From the NCBI GenBank assembly GCA_016720705.1, contig JADKKB010000007.1:2170001-2234000 (forward strand): 64,000 bases of DNA, written 5' to 3'. This stretch comes from Chloracidobacterium sp. (GTDB lineage Bacteria > Acidobacteriota > Blastocatellia > Pyrinomonadales > Pyrinomonadaceae). Every line of letters begins with the position of its first letter. Position 1 is the first letter of the stretch. The translations under genes were made by a program, and so were the position numbers. The notes under the pieces were generated by a model. That model saw only the letters and a program-made list of their open reading frames with translations. It did no database searches and had not been told where the DNA came from. This document shows, in pieces, positions 43,630 to 51,119 of this stretch.

Positions 43630-44697
43630 ATGCAAGATAATATCGGTATTGGAATCATAGGCACCGGATTTGCCCGAAAGGTGCAGATACCCGCATTTCT
43701 AAGCTGTGACGGAGTCCGTATCGCATCAGTCGCCAGTTATCGACTAGCAAACGCACAGGCGACCGCGGCGGAGGCCGGATCCGGACACTTTACGGACGAT
43801 TGGCGGCAGACCGTCATTCGTGATGACGTCGATCTTGTCTGCATAACGACACCGCCGTCGTCCCATCACGAAATGACGATGTTCGCACTCGCACACGGCA
43901 AGCACATATTGTGTGAAAAGCCGATGGCGATGAATGTTGCTGAGGCTGCTGAGATGACGGCCGCCGCTCACGGCAAACCGTTGCTTGCGCTGATCGATCA
44001 CGAATTGAGATTTCAAAAAGGCCGCCAAACCGCGTTCAAGATGCTCCGTGATGGCATTATCGGCAAGGTCCGTCACGCTAAGTCGTTTTTTCAGGCACCG
44101 CATCGGGGCGATCCGACACTGCCTTGGAATTGGTGGTCAGACGTCGGCGAAGGCGGTGGTGCACTCGGTGCTATCGGTTCACATATAATAGATTCCCTAC
44201 ATTGGTTTCTAGATGCTGATATTACATCCGTTTCGTGTCAGTTGCAGACCGACGTTAAAGAGCGAAGTGATGCCTCGGGTACGCTCCGGGCAGTGACCAG
44301 TGACGACAGTTGCTATATGCTCTTGAACTTTGCCGATAGTGAGCTAACCGACGGTGCGAGCGGAATCGTCTCGATCTCAATGACCGAAGGCCCGCATTAT
44401 ATGAACCGCGTCGAGTTTTATGGCTCCGGCGGCTCGATGCGGATCGATCATCTTGGTGAGGTTTACATTGCCAGATCGGGTGCCGCTGAATGGGAAGAGA
44501 TCCCGACTGACCTCGGCAGAAAAATGCCCGGCATGCCCGACACCGGATTTGCCCGCGGTTTTATGGCGATAGCCCCCGTGATCGTTGCGGCTATCCGTTC
44601 AGGTGAAAACGAGATCGAACACGCCGCGACGTTTGCGGACGGGCTTCGTGTCCAAAAGGTGCTGGACGCCGCCCGGGCACTCGCCCTTCATGTGTGA
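43630..44697 (+). CDS. Gfo/Idh/MocA-family oxidoreductase
   Basis: A 355-residue NAD(P)-dependent sugar-type dehydrogenase. The Rossmann motif is IGIIGTGFARKVQIPAF near the N-terminus, DLVCITTPPSSHHEM follows, and the family lysine is in HILCEKPMAMN. The C-terminal domain has GGGALGAIGSHIIDSLHWFL, the usual helix with catalytic His. The substrate is unknown; these enzymes act on inositols, sugars or related compounds. It lies 33 bases after the PilZ terminator, so it has its own promoter. The SEC-C mini-gene follows. Confidence 0.88.
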   Translation: MQDNIGIGIIGTGFARKVQIPAFLSCDGVRIASVASYRLANAQATAAEAGSGHFTDDWRQTVIRDDVDLVCITTPPSSHHEMTMFALAHGKHILCEKPMAMNVAEAAEMTAAAHGKPLLALIDHELRFQKGRQTAFKMLRDGIIGKVRHAKSFFQAPHRGDPTLPWNWWSDVGEGGGALGAIGSHIIDSLHWFLDADITSVSCQLQTDVKERSDASGTLRAVTSDDSCYMLLNFADSELTDGASGIVSISMTEGPHYMNRVEFYGSGGSMRIDHLGEVYIARSGAAEWEEIPTDLGRKMPGMPDTGFARGFMAIAPVIVAAIRSGENEIEHAATFADGLRVQKVLDAARALALHV

Positions 44698-44707
44698 CAA
44701 CCGCAAG

Positions 44708-44779
44708 ATGAAACCCAACGACCCGTGCCACTGCGGCTCAGGCAAAAAGTTCAAGAAATGCCAAGGGGAGGGGACGTAG
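44708..44779 (+). CDS. Free-standing SEC-C zinc-binding mini-protein
   Basis: A 23-residue open frame MKPNDPCHCGSGKKFKKC then QGEGT. It is a complete SEC-C motif (CxCGSGKKxKxCC-type with three Cys and no final pair), known as the metal-binding tail of SecA and many other proteins. Here it stands alone. An in-frame ATG at 44690 would give 29 residues and overlap the oxidoreductase stop. A terminator follows 36 bases later, which supports a real end. It could be an expressed zinc peptide or a leftover of a lost gene. Confidence 0.5.
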   Translation: MKPNDPCHCGSGKKFKKCQGEGT

Positions 44780-44815
44780 TCGATTACAAGTGAACAGTTA
44801 TCAAAAGTCATTTTG

Positions 44816-44839
44816 AAAGGCGGCTCGATCCGCCTTTTT
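44816..44839 (+). terminator. Terminator after the oxidoreductase/SEC-C unit
   Basis: An 8-bp perfect stem, AAAGGCGG (44816-44823) and CCGCCTTT (44830-44837), 6-base loop, ending in a T run. Confidence 0.88.
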
Positions 44840-44877
44840 GTTTGCGTTTGTATTTATTATAGTTAATACTTTCAAAA

Positions 44878-44979
44878 ACGGATTACCGCGATCACATTAC
44901 CGTCGAACCTAAAAAACGCGGCAACAAACCTCGTGTACGTGTTCTCAGGATCGTAGTTCGATCCGCTCTTTTTTTGTGA
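44878..44979 (+). pseudogene. Decayed DUF433 (VapB-like antitoxin) N-terminal fragment
   Basis: An open stretch with no start codon translates to TDYRDHITVEPKKRGNK followed by PRVRVLRIVV and then unrelated residues to a stop. DUF433 antitoxins begin with the same pattern (tDYrdhItveP, kRgGKP, iRG.RI). Two residues of the normal GGKPCIRG core are changed (GNKPRVRV). The DUF433 body and the partner toxin gene are missing. It sits at the left edge of the 45-50 kb island, immediately before an intrinsic terminator-like hairpin. I read it as a relic. Confidence 0.55.
44948..44975 (+). terminator. Terminator-like hairpin just before the methyltransferase start
   Basis: GGATCG (44948-44953) and CGATCC (44959-44964), 5-base loop, are followed by GCTC and seven T (44969-44975). 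It lies 10 bases before the ATG at 44986, so it may end upstream transcription or act as an attenuator. Confidence 0.6.
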
Positions 44980-44985
44980 CAATTT

Positions 44986-45975
44986 ATGAATGAATGGTTA
45001 ATCAGCCACCTGGTTTGTCCGCGCGACAAGATGAAGTTGTCCCTCGTCGGTGACGATCTCATCTGCTCCGAAAAGCATATTTATCCGGTTTTTGATGACA
45101 TCCCGATTATGCTTGTTGACGACGTCGAGACGACGCACGATTACATAACGCGGACGCTAGAGAAGGTTGAGCAATCGAAGGCGAATGAGACTGAGGCTGG
45201 TGTTCCTCCAACAGGAGCAAACGAACGAGTTCTTATTGATGCATTTGTTCAGGGCGAAATTCCTTATACATCCGGCATACTCTATTTTTCAGTACAAAAC
45301 CGACTCACGCGATATCCAATCCCCGAAATCCGACTGCCGCAAGGAAACGGCGAAAGATTACTTGACATCGGCTGTAATTGGGGTAGATGGTCGATTGCGG
45401 CAGCTCACAAAGGTTATCAACCAGTCGGAATCGACCCAAGTCTTGACGCTGTTTTAGCTGCCCGGCGTGTATCGAGGCAGCTAGGTGTGGAAACTAGCTT
45501 TGTCGTCGGAGACGCTCGATTTTTACCTTTTGACGGCGATTCTTTTGACACGGTTTTCTCCTATGGTGTCTTTCAGCACTTTAGTAAAGAGAATGTTCGT
45601 ACCTCGTTGGATGAAGTCGTAAGGGTATTAAAGCCGAACGGGAACACACTTTTTCAAATGCCGAATAAATATGGCATCAGGCAGTATCAACAGCACCGCA
45701 GGCGCGGATTTACCGAGGGCGAAGGCTTTGATGTCCGGTATTGGACACCCTCGGAGCTACTCAAAACGTTCCAAGATAAGTTCGGCCCGATGACATTGAG
45801 TGCAGATTGCTATTTTGGTCTCGGCATACAACATTCCGATGTTGACCTGTTGCCGCTAAAATATAGAATAGTGGTTCACTCGTCGCATTTAATACGGCAA
45901 TTGAGCAAAATCGTGTCTCCACTTATACAAGTTGCTGACAGCGTTTATCTCGAATCGAAGAATTCAAAAAAATAG
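44986..45975 (+). CDS. Methyltransferase with Trm112-like zinc-ribbon N-terminus
   Basis: A 329-residue protein. Residues 1-45 form a Trm112-like ribbon (ISHLVCPRDKMKLSLVGDDL, then ICSEKHIYPVFDDIPIML), with Cys11 and Cys28 visible. A class I SAM methyltransferase domain follows, with motif I LLDIGCNWGRWSIAAA (about 124-139), GIDPS, and FDTVFSYGVFQHFSKENV. This fused form is common in glycan or secondary-metabolite gene sets. It leads an operon with the NodU-like carbamoyltransferase 18 bases downstream. The DNA is AT-richer by eye than the neighbours, which fits transfer. Confidence 0.85.
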   Translation: MNEWLISHLVCPRDKMKLSLVGDDLICSEKHIYPVFDDIPIMLVDDVETTHDYITRTLEKVEQSKANETEAGVPPTGANERVLIDAFVQGEIPYTSGILYFSVQNRLTRYPIPEIRLPQGNGERLLDIGCNWGRWSIAAAHKGYQPVGIDPSLDAVLAARRVSRQLGVETSFVVGDARFLPFDGDSFDTVFSYGVFQHFSKENVRTSLDEVVRVLKPNGNTLFQMPNKYGIRQYQQHRRRGFTEGEGFDVRYWTPSELLKTFQDKFGPMTLSADCYFGLGIQHSDVDLLPLKYRIVVHSSHLIRQLSKIVSPLIQVADSVYLESKNSKK

Positions 45976-45993
45976 AGCTATTTAGTTAAATTA

Positions 45994-47721
45994 ATGAGTG
46001 TCATTTTAGGAATCAATACATTTCACGCGGGATCATCGGCCTCAGTTATCATCGACGGCGTACCTGTTGTTGCACTAGCCGAAGAAAGGCTTAATCGCGT
46101 GAAGTATTACGCTGGATTCCCGACCTTGTCGATTAAGAAATGCCTTGAGATCGCCGGAGTTAAGTTTTCGGACATCGATGGCGTAGCTGTCGGGCGCGAT
46201 TCTTCGGCAAATCTTCGTAAGAAATTAGAGTTCTCGCTCCGCCATCCGGGAAAGCTCTTAAACCTCGCGAGAATGCGGAGTAAAAGTAAGACCTTCGACG
46301 ATATGAAATCGCTGATCGCGACTGAATGTCGTGTCGACAGTGACACACTCAAGTTCCAAACGTATAACGTTGAACACCACCTTGCACACACAGCGAGCGC
46401 CTATTTCATATCCGAATGGGACAAGTGTGCGGGGATAACCATCGATGGTTCAGGCGACTTCGTTTCGTGTTTGCTTTCGGATTGCTCGGGTGACGAAATA
46501 AAGCCGCTCAAGAAGATATTCGTGCCGCACTCGCTCGGAACGCTCTACACCGCCGTCTGCCAGTTCATCGGTTATGGAAAATATGGCGACGAAGGCAAAG
46601 TAATGGGTCTCGCACCACTGGGGAGTGATGTCTATCACGACTTTTTCGAGAAGATGCTGATATCGAAAAAAGATGGTTTCGAGTTAAACCCTGAATATTT
46701 TCTGCCGTTCGGAGCTAATCAGGGAATGGAAATCAACGATGCCGGAGAAATGGTCGTTCATCGTCTTTATTCCGATAAATTTATCAACGAATTGGGTGCT
46801 CCGCGTGAGAAACGTGGCGAGATAACACAACGCGACATGGATGTTTCGTTCAGCTTGCAGCACGTATTTGAAAAATACTATATGCATCTGCTCAATTCGC
46901 TTCACAACCTTGTTCCTACCGAAAAGGTCTCGATGGCGGGCGGTTGTGCATTAAACAGCGTGGCAAACGGCAAGTTGTTAATAGATACGCCGTTTCGAGA
47001 AACTTGTATTCAACCGGCGGCGGGAGATGATGGACTCGCGATCGGAGCTGCTCTTTACGTGTCCAACTCGATTCTCAAAGAGAACAAACGCTGGGTGATG
47101 AAGGATTCGTATTTAGGTAATGAGTTTTCCGATTCCGTAATAAAGGCCGAACTCGAACGCTATAACGTCAGCTTTAAGGAACTCAGCCGCGAGGAATTAC
47201 TCGAAGCAACTGCGGAAGAGATCAAAAACGGTAACGTCATTGGCTGGTTCCAAGGCAGAATGGAATGGGGGCCGCGTGCCTTGGGCAACCGCTCGATCCT
47301 CGCCCATCCCGGATTTCCCAACATGAAGGACATTTTGAATGCCCGTATCAAACACCGCGAGTCTTTTCGCCCGTTTGCTCCGTCGGTGTTGCAGGAAAGA
47401 CAGTCCGAACTCTTCGAACAGGATCATCCTTCACCGTTTATGCTCCATGTTTACAAAATTCGTCCCGAATGGCGCGACCGTTTGTCAGCGGTGAATCATG
47501 TGGACGATACTGGCCGTCTCCAAACGGTTGCCCGTGATGAGAATCCTCTTTACTATGACCTGATCAAAAAGTTTGAGGGCAAGACCGGAATTCCTGTTAT
47601 TCTAAACACGAGTTTCAACGAAAACGAACCGATAGTCTGTGAACCGTTTCAAGCAATTGAATGCTTTCAACGGACAAAAATGGATACGCTTGTGATAGGT
47701 TCTTTCTTCTGCAAGAAGTGA
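45994..47721 (+). CDS. NodU-family carbamoyltransferase
   Basis: A 575-residue carbamoyltransferase. NodU-type enzymes put a carbamoyl group from carbamoyl phosphate on a hydroxyl of a sugar or polyketide. The N-terminal Kae1-like domain has ILGINTFHAGSSASVI, AEERLNRVKYYAGFP and VEHHLAHTASAYF, the HxxxH metal site. The C-terminal YrdC-like domain has GRMEWGPRALGNRSILAHP, SFRPFAPSVL and PVILNTSFNENEPIV. Both domains are full length. The start (ATG at 45994) lies 18 bases after the methyltransferase stop, and the next gene follows at once, so one transcript is likely. Confidence 0.92.
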   Translation: MSVILGINTFHAGSSASVIIDGVPVVALAEERLNRVKYYAGFPTLSIKKCLEIAGVKFSDIDGVAVGRDSSANLRKKLEFSLRHPGKLLNLARMRSKSKTFDDMKSLIATECRVDSDTLKFQTYNVEHHLAHTASAYFISEWDKCAGITIDGSGDFVSCLLSDCSGDEIKPLKKIFVPHSLGTLYTAVCQFIGYGKYGDEGKVMGLAPLGSDVYHDFFEKMLISKKDGFELNPEYFLPFGANQGMEINDAGEMVVHRLYSDKFINELGAPREKRGEITQRDMDVSFSLQHVFEKYYMHLLNSLHNLVPTEKVSMAGGCALNSVANGKLLIDTPFRETCIQPAAGDDGLAIGAALYVSNSILKENKRWVMKDSYLGNEFSDSVIKAELERYNVSFKELSREELLEATAEEIKNGNVIGWFQGRMEWGPRALGNRSILAHPGFPNMKDILNARIKHRESFRPFAPSVLQERQSELFEQDHPSPFMLHVYKIRPEWRDRLSAVNHVDDTGRLQTVARDENPLYYDLIKKFEGKTGIPVILNTSFNENEPIVCEPFQAIECFQRTKMDTLVIGSFFCKK

Positions 47722-47734
47722 GGTGACGGGAAAT

Positions 47735-48766
47735 ATGGAATGGAAAGTCCAAGAAATCTCACAACTTCGGGGTTTCACTATCGAGTGGGCGGAAATTGGC
47801 AATTACTACCTTTCCAAACGCAATCGGTTATTTCATTCGATTGATCTCAAGCCGCCTTTCACAGAAGTTGCCGTAATCGCCGCACCTGCATGGAAGCAGA
47901 TTGTAGCTAACTCTCGACTCGCTCAGCGTCTACTTCGATTCATGGTCACCAATGTCATTCCCATGACGAACGGCGATCTCTTCGTCACCTTTGATAAGTC
48001 GGTGGGTGTTATTCGCGACGGGGGCTACAGCGAACTAAAAGGTCTCGTCCGTCCTTGCCGCGTACTCCGTTCGGCCTGTGCAGTCGATGGAAACGGTGAT
48101 ATCTTCTTCGGTGAGTATCTTGCGAACGACGAACGCGGTGAAATGCGGATCTACCGCTTTTCACAGGGTAGCGACGAACTAAAGATCGCCTACACCTTCC
48201 CTCCGAACTCGATCAAGCACATTCACGGCCTCTACTACGACAAATTCACCCAATCGATCTTTTGCTTAACGGGCGATAACGACTCTGAGTGCCAGATCTT
48301 GCGTTCCTCAAACGGTTTCGCAACTGCCGAGGTTGTCGGCTCCGGTGATGAATCATGGCGAGCGGTAAGCATCGTGTTTAACGAAACCCATTTCTACTAC
48401 GGAACAGATGCTGAGTTCCGTGCCAACAACATTTACAAAGTGAACCGTGGTACTCTAGATCGGGACGACCTCGGAGAAGTAAACGGTACTGTGTTTTATT
48501 CCAAGAAGATCGGAGATCAACTATTCTTTACGACCACCGCCGAGAACGCCCCAAGCCAAAAAGAAAACGTCGCGGCCCTTTGGAATGTCAGCCGCGACGG
48601 AATTCTGAGTGAAATAACAAAATTCAAGAAGGATAAATGGCATCCTACCCTATTTCAGTTCGGCACCATCCACCTTCCAAACGGTCCCGACGATAAATCA
48701 AGTCTCTATTTTCATCTCGTCGGGGTTGAACGTGACAACAGAACCTTTAAGCTCTCGCGGGATTAG
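47735..48766 (+). CDS. Propeller-like protein of the carbamoyltransferase operon
   Basis: A 343-residue protein with repeated beta-strand patterns suggestive of a beta-propeller (NGDLFVTFDKSVGVIRDGGY, then CAVDGNGDIFFGEYLANDER, then DKFTQSIFCLTGDNDSECQI). No signal peptide, so it is cytoplasmic. There is no family I can name. The 47723 GTG is in frame but the ATG at 47735 lies 14 bases after the carbamoyltransferase stop and is preferred. Its place as third gene of a methyltransferase-carbamoyltransferase set suggests a role in the same glycan or metabolite modification, perhaps as a carbohydrate- or protein-binding partner. Confidence 0.65.
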   Translation: MEWKVQEISQLRGFTIEWAEIGNYYLSKRNRLFHSIDLKPPFTEVAVIAAPAWKQIVANSRLAQRLLRFMVTNVIPMTNGDLFVTFDKSVGVIRDGGYSELKGLVRPCRVLRSACAVDGNGDIFFGEYLANDERGEMRIYRFSQGSDELKIAYTFPPNSIKHIHGLYYDKFTQSIFCLTGDNDSECQILRSSNGFATAEVVGSGDESWRAVSIVFNETHFYYGTDAEFRANNIYKVNRGTLDRDDLGEVNGTVFYSKKIGDQLFFTTTAENAPSQKENVAALWNVSRDGILSEITKFKKDKWHPTLFQFGTIHLPNGPDDKSSLYFHLVGVERDNRTFKLSRD

Positions 48767-48789
48767 TGGTTCAAGGTCCATACCGTATG

Positions 48790-50148
48790 TCAATTGCAAG
48801 ACCAAGCACCATTGATACGCTTTGCAAAAGCGCCCGAGCCGCTTCCACCACATGTGCTGGTCTGCTGACAATCTGAACAGTAGTACGCTGTCCCATTTCC
48901 AGGCGACCCAAGGTTTGAGTAGGTTCTAGAACCGAGTTTCAATGTGTCGATCTCAGTTTTATATTTGTTTGTACCGAAAAGCAAGATGGCATCGTCTTGA
49001 AGAGTGTACCCTTTGTTGGATTCGCAGGTTGCACCCTCAAAGCAAAATTTGTCACCAATTGAATAGAGTTGAGTGGTTCCTTTGGCAATAGCCGAAACGT
49101 CAGCTTGGTCGAAACCAAATTGGTTTCCCATTGACACGACAGTACTATCCTTCAACGTTACCCCACTCATAAATGTGTTATTCATTAGATATACTGGATA
49201 GTTTCGTCCAGTTCCGTATACCGAGTCACCATCTAGATGGACATCGTACGTGAAGTTTTCCGCCACAGTATTGCGGATGCTTAGATTCCCATGGTTATTT
49301 ACGTAAACTAAGGCTTGAGCCATCGTTCCACTCACTGGACCGTTTCCAATAATTAGGTCCAGAGTCATATAGGTACTGTTTTCCAGATAAAACCCGTATC
49401 CACTCGCTGGAACAAGCATGTCAACACTAGTTACGCTCCAGCCGGAGTTATGGGAATTTATTCGTACGCCTTGGGTACAATTCTCAAAGAAGCTGTGATC
49501 TAGTCTTACATTGTCAAACTGCCATTCAGCAGAATTTTGAGCGTTGACGTAGATGCCTTTATCGAATCCAGTAAATTTCAAATTACTGAACTGAAAACCT
49601 AAACTTGATTGGTTAGAGCCGTTTCCTCCTTGGGCGAGTATTCCGTAATTTCCGGATGTTCCAAAGCCGGAAACCAAAGCAAGATCCCGGATTGAGACAT
49701 CCTGAACTCCTTCGCCAATCTTAAAAATCGCTTTACTTGTTCCAACCTGCACGATCTTTGACGATAGATGGTACGAGGAGGACGGCAGAATTGGGTAGCT
49801 CGCATTTCCGACGAAGGAACTTCGGCCTGTTCCCACGATGGTTCGATAAGAATAAACTGTAAGCTCATCGTTTATGTAGTAATCAGCCTCGTCGAAGACC
49901 AATCTTCCCAATGCAGCATTCAAGGCGCGTTGTAAACGTGGTTGGTCGTTATTCTTGGTTACTGTTGTCGTCCCACTGGTTGCACCATTTGGAATGGTAA
50001 AAGTACCGTCACCGGATGTCCATGGGTAACAACTCGTGTGAAAAACTCCGTTGATTTGACCGCTGCTACAAGACTGCGATCGTCCGTCAATCGTTAAGAA
50101 TACAGTCATAAAAATCGCAACAATTGCGATATTAGAAAATCTTGACAT
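48790..50148 (-). CDS. Secreted right-handed beta-helix (pectate-lyase-like) protein
   Basis: A 452-residue protein with signal peptide (MSRFSNIAIVAIFMTVFLTI, cleavage near GRSQS). The main part has pectate-lyase_3-like strand repeats with N and S stacks (IVGTGRSSFVG, VSIRDLALVSG, FENCTQGVRINSHNSG). The C-terminus GTAYYCSDCQQTSTCG followed by a Ser/Gly stretch and INGAWSCN resembles the end of beta-helix proteins in phage and soil bacteria. Catalytic residues of true lyases cannot be assigned. The gene has a perfect consensus promoter and an AGGAGG ribosome site 9 bases before the ATG at 50148. It is convergent with the propeller-like gene. Confidence 0.75.
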   Translation of the reverse strand: MSRFSNIAIVAIFMTVFLTIDGRSQSCSSGQINGVFHTSCYPWTSGDGTFTIPNGATSGTTTVTKNNDQPRLQRALNAALGRLVFDEADYYINDELTVYSYRTIVGTGRSSFVGNASYPILPSSSYHLSSKIVQVGTSKAIFKIGEGVQDVSIRDLALVSGFGTSGNYGILAQGGNGSNQSSLGFQFSNLKFTGFDKGIYVNAQNSAEWQFDNVRLDHSFFENCTQGVRINSHNSGWSVTSVDMLVPASGYGFYLENSTYMTLDLIIGNGPVSGTMAQALVYVNNHGNLSIRNTVAENFTYDVHLDGDSVYGTGRNYPVYLMNNTFMSGVTLKDSTVVSMGNQFGFDQADVSAIAKGTTQLYSIGDKFCFEGATCESNKGYTLQDDAILLFGTNKYKTEIDTLKLGSRTYSNLGSPGNGTAYYCSDCQQTSTCGGSGSGAFAKRINGAWSCN

Positions 50149-50183
50149 TTATTTATCCTCCTGATTTGTGAACTGGGGTCAGC

Positions 50184-50212
50184 ATTATATAGTGGATAAA
50201 CAACGTTGTCAA
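50184..50212 (-). promoter_or_regulatory. Perfect consensus sigma-70 promoter of the beta-helix gene
   Basis: On the minus strand TTGACA (50212-50207), 17 bases, and TATAAT (50189-50184) match the consensus in all 12 positions. Transcription should start near 50177, about 29 bases before the ATG at 50148. Confidence 0.8.
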
Positions 50213-50245
50213 TTGTTTAACATAACCAGATGTATTTCGCAAAGC

Positions 50246-50938
50246 ATGTCCCGTCTAAGTTGGATGCATAATTTCATCGAACGCCGAAAGTGTGAACCCA
50301 TCGTCGGCGGCTGGCTCGGCATAGAGGGAGCCCAAGCTCTCGAGGGCGATCCGGCAAACGTCGACGAACTATTTGCCGCCGGCTTCCGGATGATGTCGCC
50401 TTCGCACTTTTTTGATACCGAAATGGGCGGTTCGGCTCACGGTATCGAAAAGTACGGCCTGACCGAAAAGGGCCGCGAAATGGTGCGCCGAATGGAGGCA
50501 AAGCGAATGTTTGTCGATGTCGCACACGCTTCACAGCAGACGATCGACGACGTCCTCTCGATGGCGACGCGGCCGGTCGTGGTTTCGCACACCGGCGTAA
50601 AAGGTACGTGCGACAACAATAGAAACCTCTCTGACGATCAACTTCGAAGGGTCGCGGCCACCGGCGGCATTGTCGGCATCGGTTTTTGGGATACCGCGGT
50701 TTGCGGCAGTGATGCGGCGGCGATCGCCCGAGCCATCAAGTACGCCGTTTCAGTCATAGGTGCGGCGCACGTCGCTCTCGGTTCGGACTTTGACGGTTCG
50801 GTAAAAGTCCCGTTCGACACTAGCGGTGATGTCCTGATAACCGAGGCACTGATCGCTGAGGGTATTTCCGATGACGATATTGCACTCATAATGGGCGGCA
50901 ATGTGCTGAAATTACTTTCCGAAAACCTTCCCGAGTAA
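50246..50938 (+). pseudogene. N-terminally truncated membrane dipeptidase (peptidase M19)
   Basis: About 230 residues match the C-terminal two thirds of renal-dipeptidase-like M19 enzymes, which cleave dipeptides in a binuclear zinc site and are usually 320-400 residues long. Visible are the bridging Glu (GGWLGIEGAQAL), the His ligands (FVDVAHASQQT and VVVSHTGVKG), the substrate Arg (NNRNLSD) and the Asp in ALGSDFDGSVK. The N-terminal HxD zinc pair (normally DGHNDT-like) is absent. The sequence ahead of about 50270 is AT-rich and belongs to the divergent promoter, so the start codon is unclear. It is almost certainly inactive unless the missing part is supplied elsewhere. Confidence 0.75.
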
Positions 50939-50958
50939 ACTATCTTGCACATACTGTA

Positions 50959-50987
50959 TTCAACTTTGTCGGCAAAACTAGTACAAT
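50959..50987 (+). promoter_or_regulatory. Weak promoter candidate for the BNR/FG-GAP gene
   Basis: TTCAAC (50959-50964) and TACAAT (50982-50987) are separated by 17 bases in the 181-base space before the gene at 51120. The -35 is a poor match. Confidence 0.3.
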
Positions 50988-51119
50988 TCGACTCAGAACT
51001 GCGGAAGAATTGATCCGGTTTATTTGCCGGGCATAGTATCTGGCCCGGATAATCACTTAGTTAAATTAAATTCACGCGAGCGGCCCCGGTTTCGCTCGCA
51101 TTGCTACCAGGAGCACTTG

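Noticed and set aside
48790..50148. Phage tail spike
   Set aside because: It has a signal peptide and its own promoter, and no phage genes are near; a secreted beta-helix protein is simpler.
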